Under the pieces are notes generated by a model that was not told the DNA's origin, ran no database searches, and worked only from the letters and a program-made list of their open reading frames with translations. Shown here one piece after another: positions 62,283-64,000 of a stretch of DNA of 64,000 bases (the first letter of the stretch is position 1; each line of letters opens with the position of its first letter). The stretch covers positions 868,001 through 932,000 of the forward strand of contig CP014773.1 in NCBI GenBank assembly GCA_001596135.1, read 5' to 3'. The position numbers were made by a program, and so were the translations under genes. Origin of the DNA: Mucilaginibacter sp. PAMC 26640 (GTDB taxonomy: Bacteria > Bacteroidota > Bacteroidia > Sphingobacteriales > Sphingobacteriaceae).

Positions 62283-63347
62283 TTAACTTTTTAGTACCGG
62301 GATATTTGGAAAAGGTAAAATCTGCTTTGTTTTTTGCAAAGTGAATCCAAAAGTTGAGCCTAAGCCTTCGGTACTACGCACATTAATGGTTTGCTGATGA
62401 GCTTCGATGATGTGTTTTACAATTGCTAAACCTAAGCCAGAGCCGCCAATCTGACGCGAACGACTGGTATCAGTGCGAAAAAAACGCTCGAACAACCGAG
62501 GCAGAAATTTTTCTTCAATACCCATACCATCGTCGGTAACTTCTACCAGCACCTGCTCATGCAGTGTAAAAATACTGACGGAGGTATTGCCACCCTCCTT
62601 ACCGTATTTAAACGAATTGTCTATCAAATTAACCAGCACCTGGCGGATCTTCTCCCTGTCGCCATTTACATAGATACCATCATCATATTTTTGCTTGAAA
62701 GTAAGTTTGATATGATGATGCTTTGCCTTTAACTCCAGGGATTCAAACACCTCCTTAATCAGATCATTTATCTTAAACTTGGTGTAGTTGATCGGAATCT
62801 CGCCAGATTCGAGTTTAGAGATCTCGTCCAGATCTTTGATGAGGTAACTCAGCCTGTCTACATTTTTTGATGCCTTATCCAAAAACTTGGTGGCCATTTC
62901 TTTATCCTCAAAATCATCATCCTGAAGTGCTTCAATGTAGCCCTGGATGGCAAAAAGCGGCGTTTTAAATTCGTGAGAGATATTGGACAAAAAATCCCTG
63001 CGGAACCGTTCCTGCTTCTTCAGATCATCAACCTCTATTTTTTTCAGCCTCGCCCACTCTTTAACTTCATCTTCCACATCTTTGATCGGGTTGGCGCTAA
63101 CATGCTCACCCAGTGCATCGCGAAGATCTCTACCTAGTTTCAAATTATGGATCAGTTTGTAGATCAGCTTAATTTTGGAGTAGATGTATTTTTCGATAAG
63201 ATAGTAAAAAACGATATAGCTGCTGATGAGTGTCACCAGGAAGGTGATCATCATATCGTACCATTTATGCTGAAAATAATAATTTACGGCCGAAAGACTG
63301 ATGGCTACCGCTGCCGAATTGATCAATACCAGTACGCGCAAATTCAT
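62283..63347 (-). CDS. sensor histidine kinase (PhoR-like)
   Basis: 354 residues. Two N-terminal membrane helices (6-24, 32-51), a linker, then HisKA with His125 in LSNISHEFKTPLFAIQGYI, N box LVNLIDNSFKYG, G1 DDGMGIEEKFL, F box RFFRTDTSR and G2 GSGLGLAIVKHI. The partner regulator is not in the window. Position next to DUF47 and PiT genes suggests phosphate sensing (PhoR), but there is only a 48-nt gap and no direct proof. Confidence 0.92.
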   Translation of the reverse strand: MNLRVLVLINSAAVAISLSAVNYYFQHKWYDMMITFLVTLISSYIVFYYLIEKYIYSKIKLIYKLIHNLKLGRDLRDALGEHVSANPIKDVEDEVKEWARLKKIEVDDLKKQERFRRDFLSNISHEFKTPLFAIQGYIEALQDDDFEDKEMATKFLDKASKNVDRLSYLIKDLDEISKLESGEIPINYTKFKINDLIKEVFESLELKAKHHHIKLTFKQKYDDGIYVNGDREKIRQVLVNLIDNSFKYGKEGGNTSVSIFTLHEQVLVEVTDDGMGIEEKFLPRLFERFFRTDTSRSRQIGGSGLGLAIVKHIIEAHQQTINVRSTEGLGSTFGFTLQKTKQILPFPNIPVLKS

Positions 63348-63432
63348 GCGGTAAAGTTACGCTTTGTAGGTGAAGAATTGACTACAGGCTACGCGAGCAG
63401 GCATTAAATAATTGTTACCAATTTCTGGCAGC

Positions 63433-63966
63433 TTATTTAGCTGGTAAAGTCTGGATATCAATGGTAACATCGTTACTGAGTGTGAAGCTGTTTCCACCAA
63501 CGCCAAAGTCTTTACGGTTAATCTTAAAGTTTCCTTTAAACAAGCCCCCGTTGTCACTTTTAGTATAAGTAAACGGCACGGTAACTGCCTTCGTTTTATC
63601 TTTTATAGTTAAATTGAATTGCCCAACATAATTATCGCCCCCCTTTTTAGTAAAGCTTACCGATTTCATGATGATCTTCGGATACTTGGCCACATCAAAA
63701 AACTCCTCTTTTTTGAGGTGGTTATTCCGCATGTCGTTATCGGTATCAATCGTGTTGGCGTCGGCAACCGCATCAATTTTACTTTCTGCAAGTTTAGCCG
63801 GGTCAAACATAATGGTAGCCTGGGCAGCGGGGATCACACCACTGGTGTTCAAACCCAAATTTTTGATCTTAAAACTAACCGTTGCTTTTACATCATTACT
63901 TTTTATCTGTGCAAATGTTGCAGCACTAATCATCAGGAACAGAATTACAGAGAATGCCTTTTTCAT
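63433..63966 (-). CDS. YceI family exported lipid-binding-like protein
   Basis: 177 residues with a signal peptide (KKAFSVILFLMISAATFAQI). The YceI beta-barrel pattern is seen in KNLGLNTSGVIPAAQATIMF, DTDNDMRNNHLKKEEFFDVA, YPKIIMKSVSFTKK and FKINRKDFGVGG. YceI proteins bind polyisoprenoid or other lipids in a lipocalin-like barrel. It lies upstream of the kinase on the same strand with a gap of 85 nt. Confidence 0.93.
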   Translation of the reverse strand: MKKAFSVILFLMISAATFAQIKSNDVKATVSFKIKNLGLNTSGVIPAAQATIMFDPAKLAESKIDAVADANTIDTDNDMRNNHLKKEEFFDVAKYPKIIMKSVSFTKKGGDNYVGQFNLTIKDKTKAVTVPFTYTKSDNGGLFKGNFKINRKDFGVGGNSFTLSNDVTIDIQTLPAK

Positions 63967-64000
63967 TGAATATCTTATAATGGTTTTATGACCTGCTGAA

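Overview
The window looks like a chromosomal segment from a Bacteroidota bacterium of the family Sphingobacteriaceae, most likely Mucilaginibacter or a close relative. This is inferred from gene content and gene order: a sigma-54 activator beside lptE and secG, groES-groEL, the rplM-rpsI-rpsB-tsf block, a DUF58/MoxR/DUF4129/SpoIIM cluster, a BcsB-like and GT2 polysaccharide locus, and an ECF sigma factor overlapping a TonB-like membrane protein. Several upstream regions carry the Bacteroidota promoter pattern (TTTG, about 19 nt, TAnnTTTG), best seen before rplM, the NlpC/P60 gene, pdhA and pyrH. No tRNA, rRNA, CRISPR array, insertion sequence or prophage was recognised.

Layout. 1-4.6 kb: the tail of a four-helix-bundle protein, then a plus-strand run of sigma-54 activator, LptE, an acidic protein and SecG. 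4.8-6.9 kb: groES-groEL. 7.2-8.0 kb: an MscS channel. 8.2-14.3 kb: a six-gene minus-strand operon (SpoIIM-like, membrane protein, DUF4129, DUF4350, MoxR, DUF58) with an RDD protein divergent from it. 15.2-22.8 kb: serine and cysteine metabolism (serine dehydratase, cysE, cysM) mixed with small enzymes. 23-29 kb: a GIN-domain protein, a PAS-only sensor, a phosphatase and a sialate esterase. 29.2-37.3 kb: a polysaccharide synthesis locus. 37.3-40.4 kb: acyl-ACP desaturase, aldo/keto reductase and unknowns. 40.7-48.1 kb: translation genes (rplM, rpsI, rpsB, tsf, pyrH, frr) with nagA and an ABC exporter between them. 48.6-52.1 kb: RRM protein, GreA-like factor, CapA-like and NlpC/P60 proteins. 52.9-55.7 kb: pyruvate dehydrogenase E1 alpha and E2. 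55.7-64 kb: a 99-bp tandem repeat, an MtfA-like peptidase, a SMUG2-like glycosylase, the sigma/TonB pair, a phosphate-transport group and a YceI protein.

The most interesting locus is 29.2-37.3 kb. It has a cellulose-synthase-like GT2 enzyme with no PilZ domain, which instead starts with a type II secretion ATPase N-terminal (MshEN-like) domain. It sits in one transcription unit with a BcsB-like periplasmic protein, a membrane histidine kinase and a GT-C-like membrane protein, and a GH5 glucanase is divergent. I infer a polysaccharide synthase system that may respond to a cyclic dinucleotide. A second theme is intergenic DNA: several gaps hold locus-specific short words repeated in tandem and followed by inverted copies. 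Three minus-strand genes (GreA-like, CapA-like, ABC exporter) have terminator-like hairpins directly before their start codons, which resemble attenuators.
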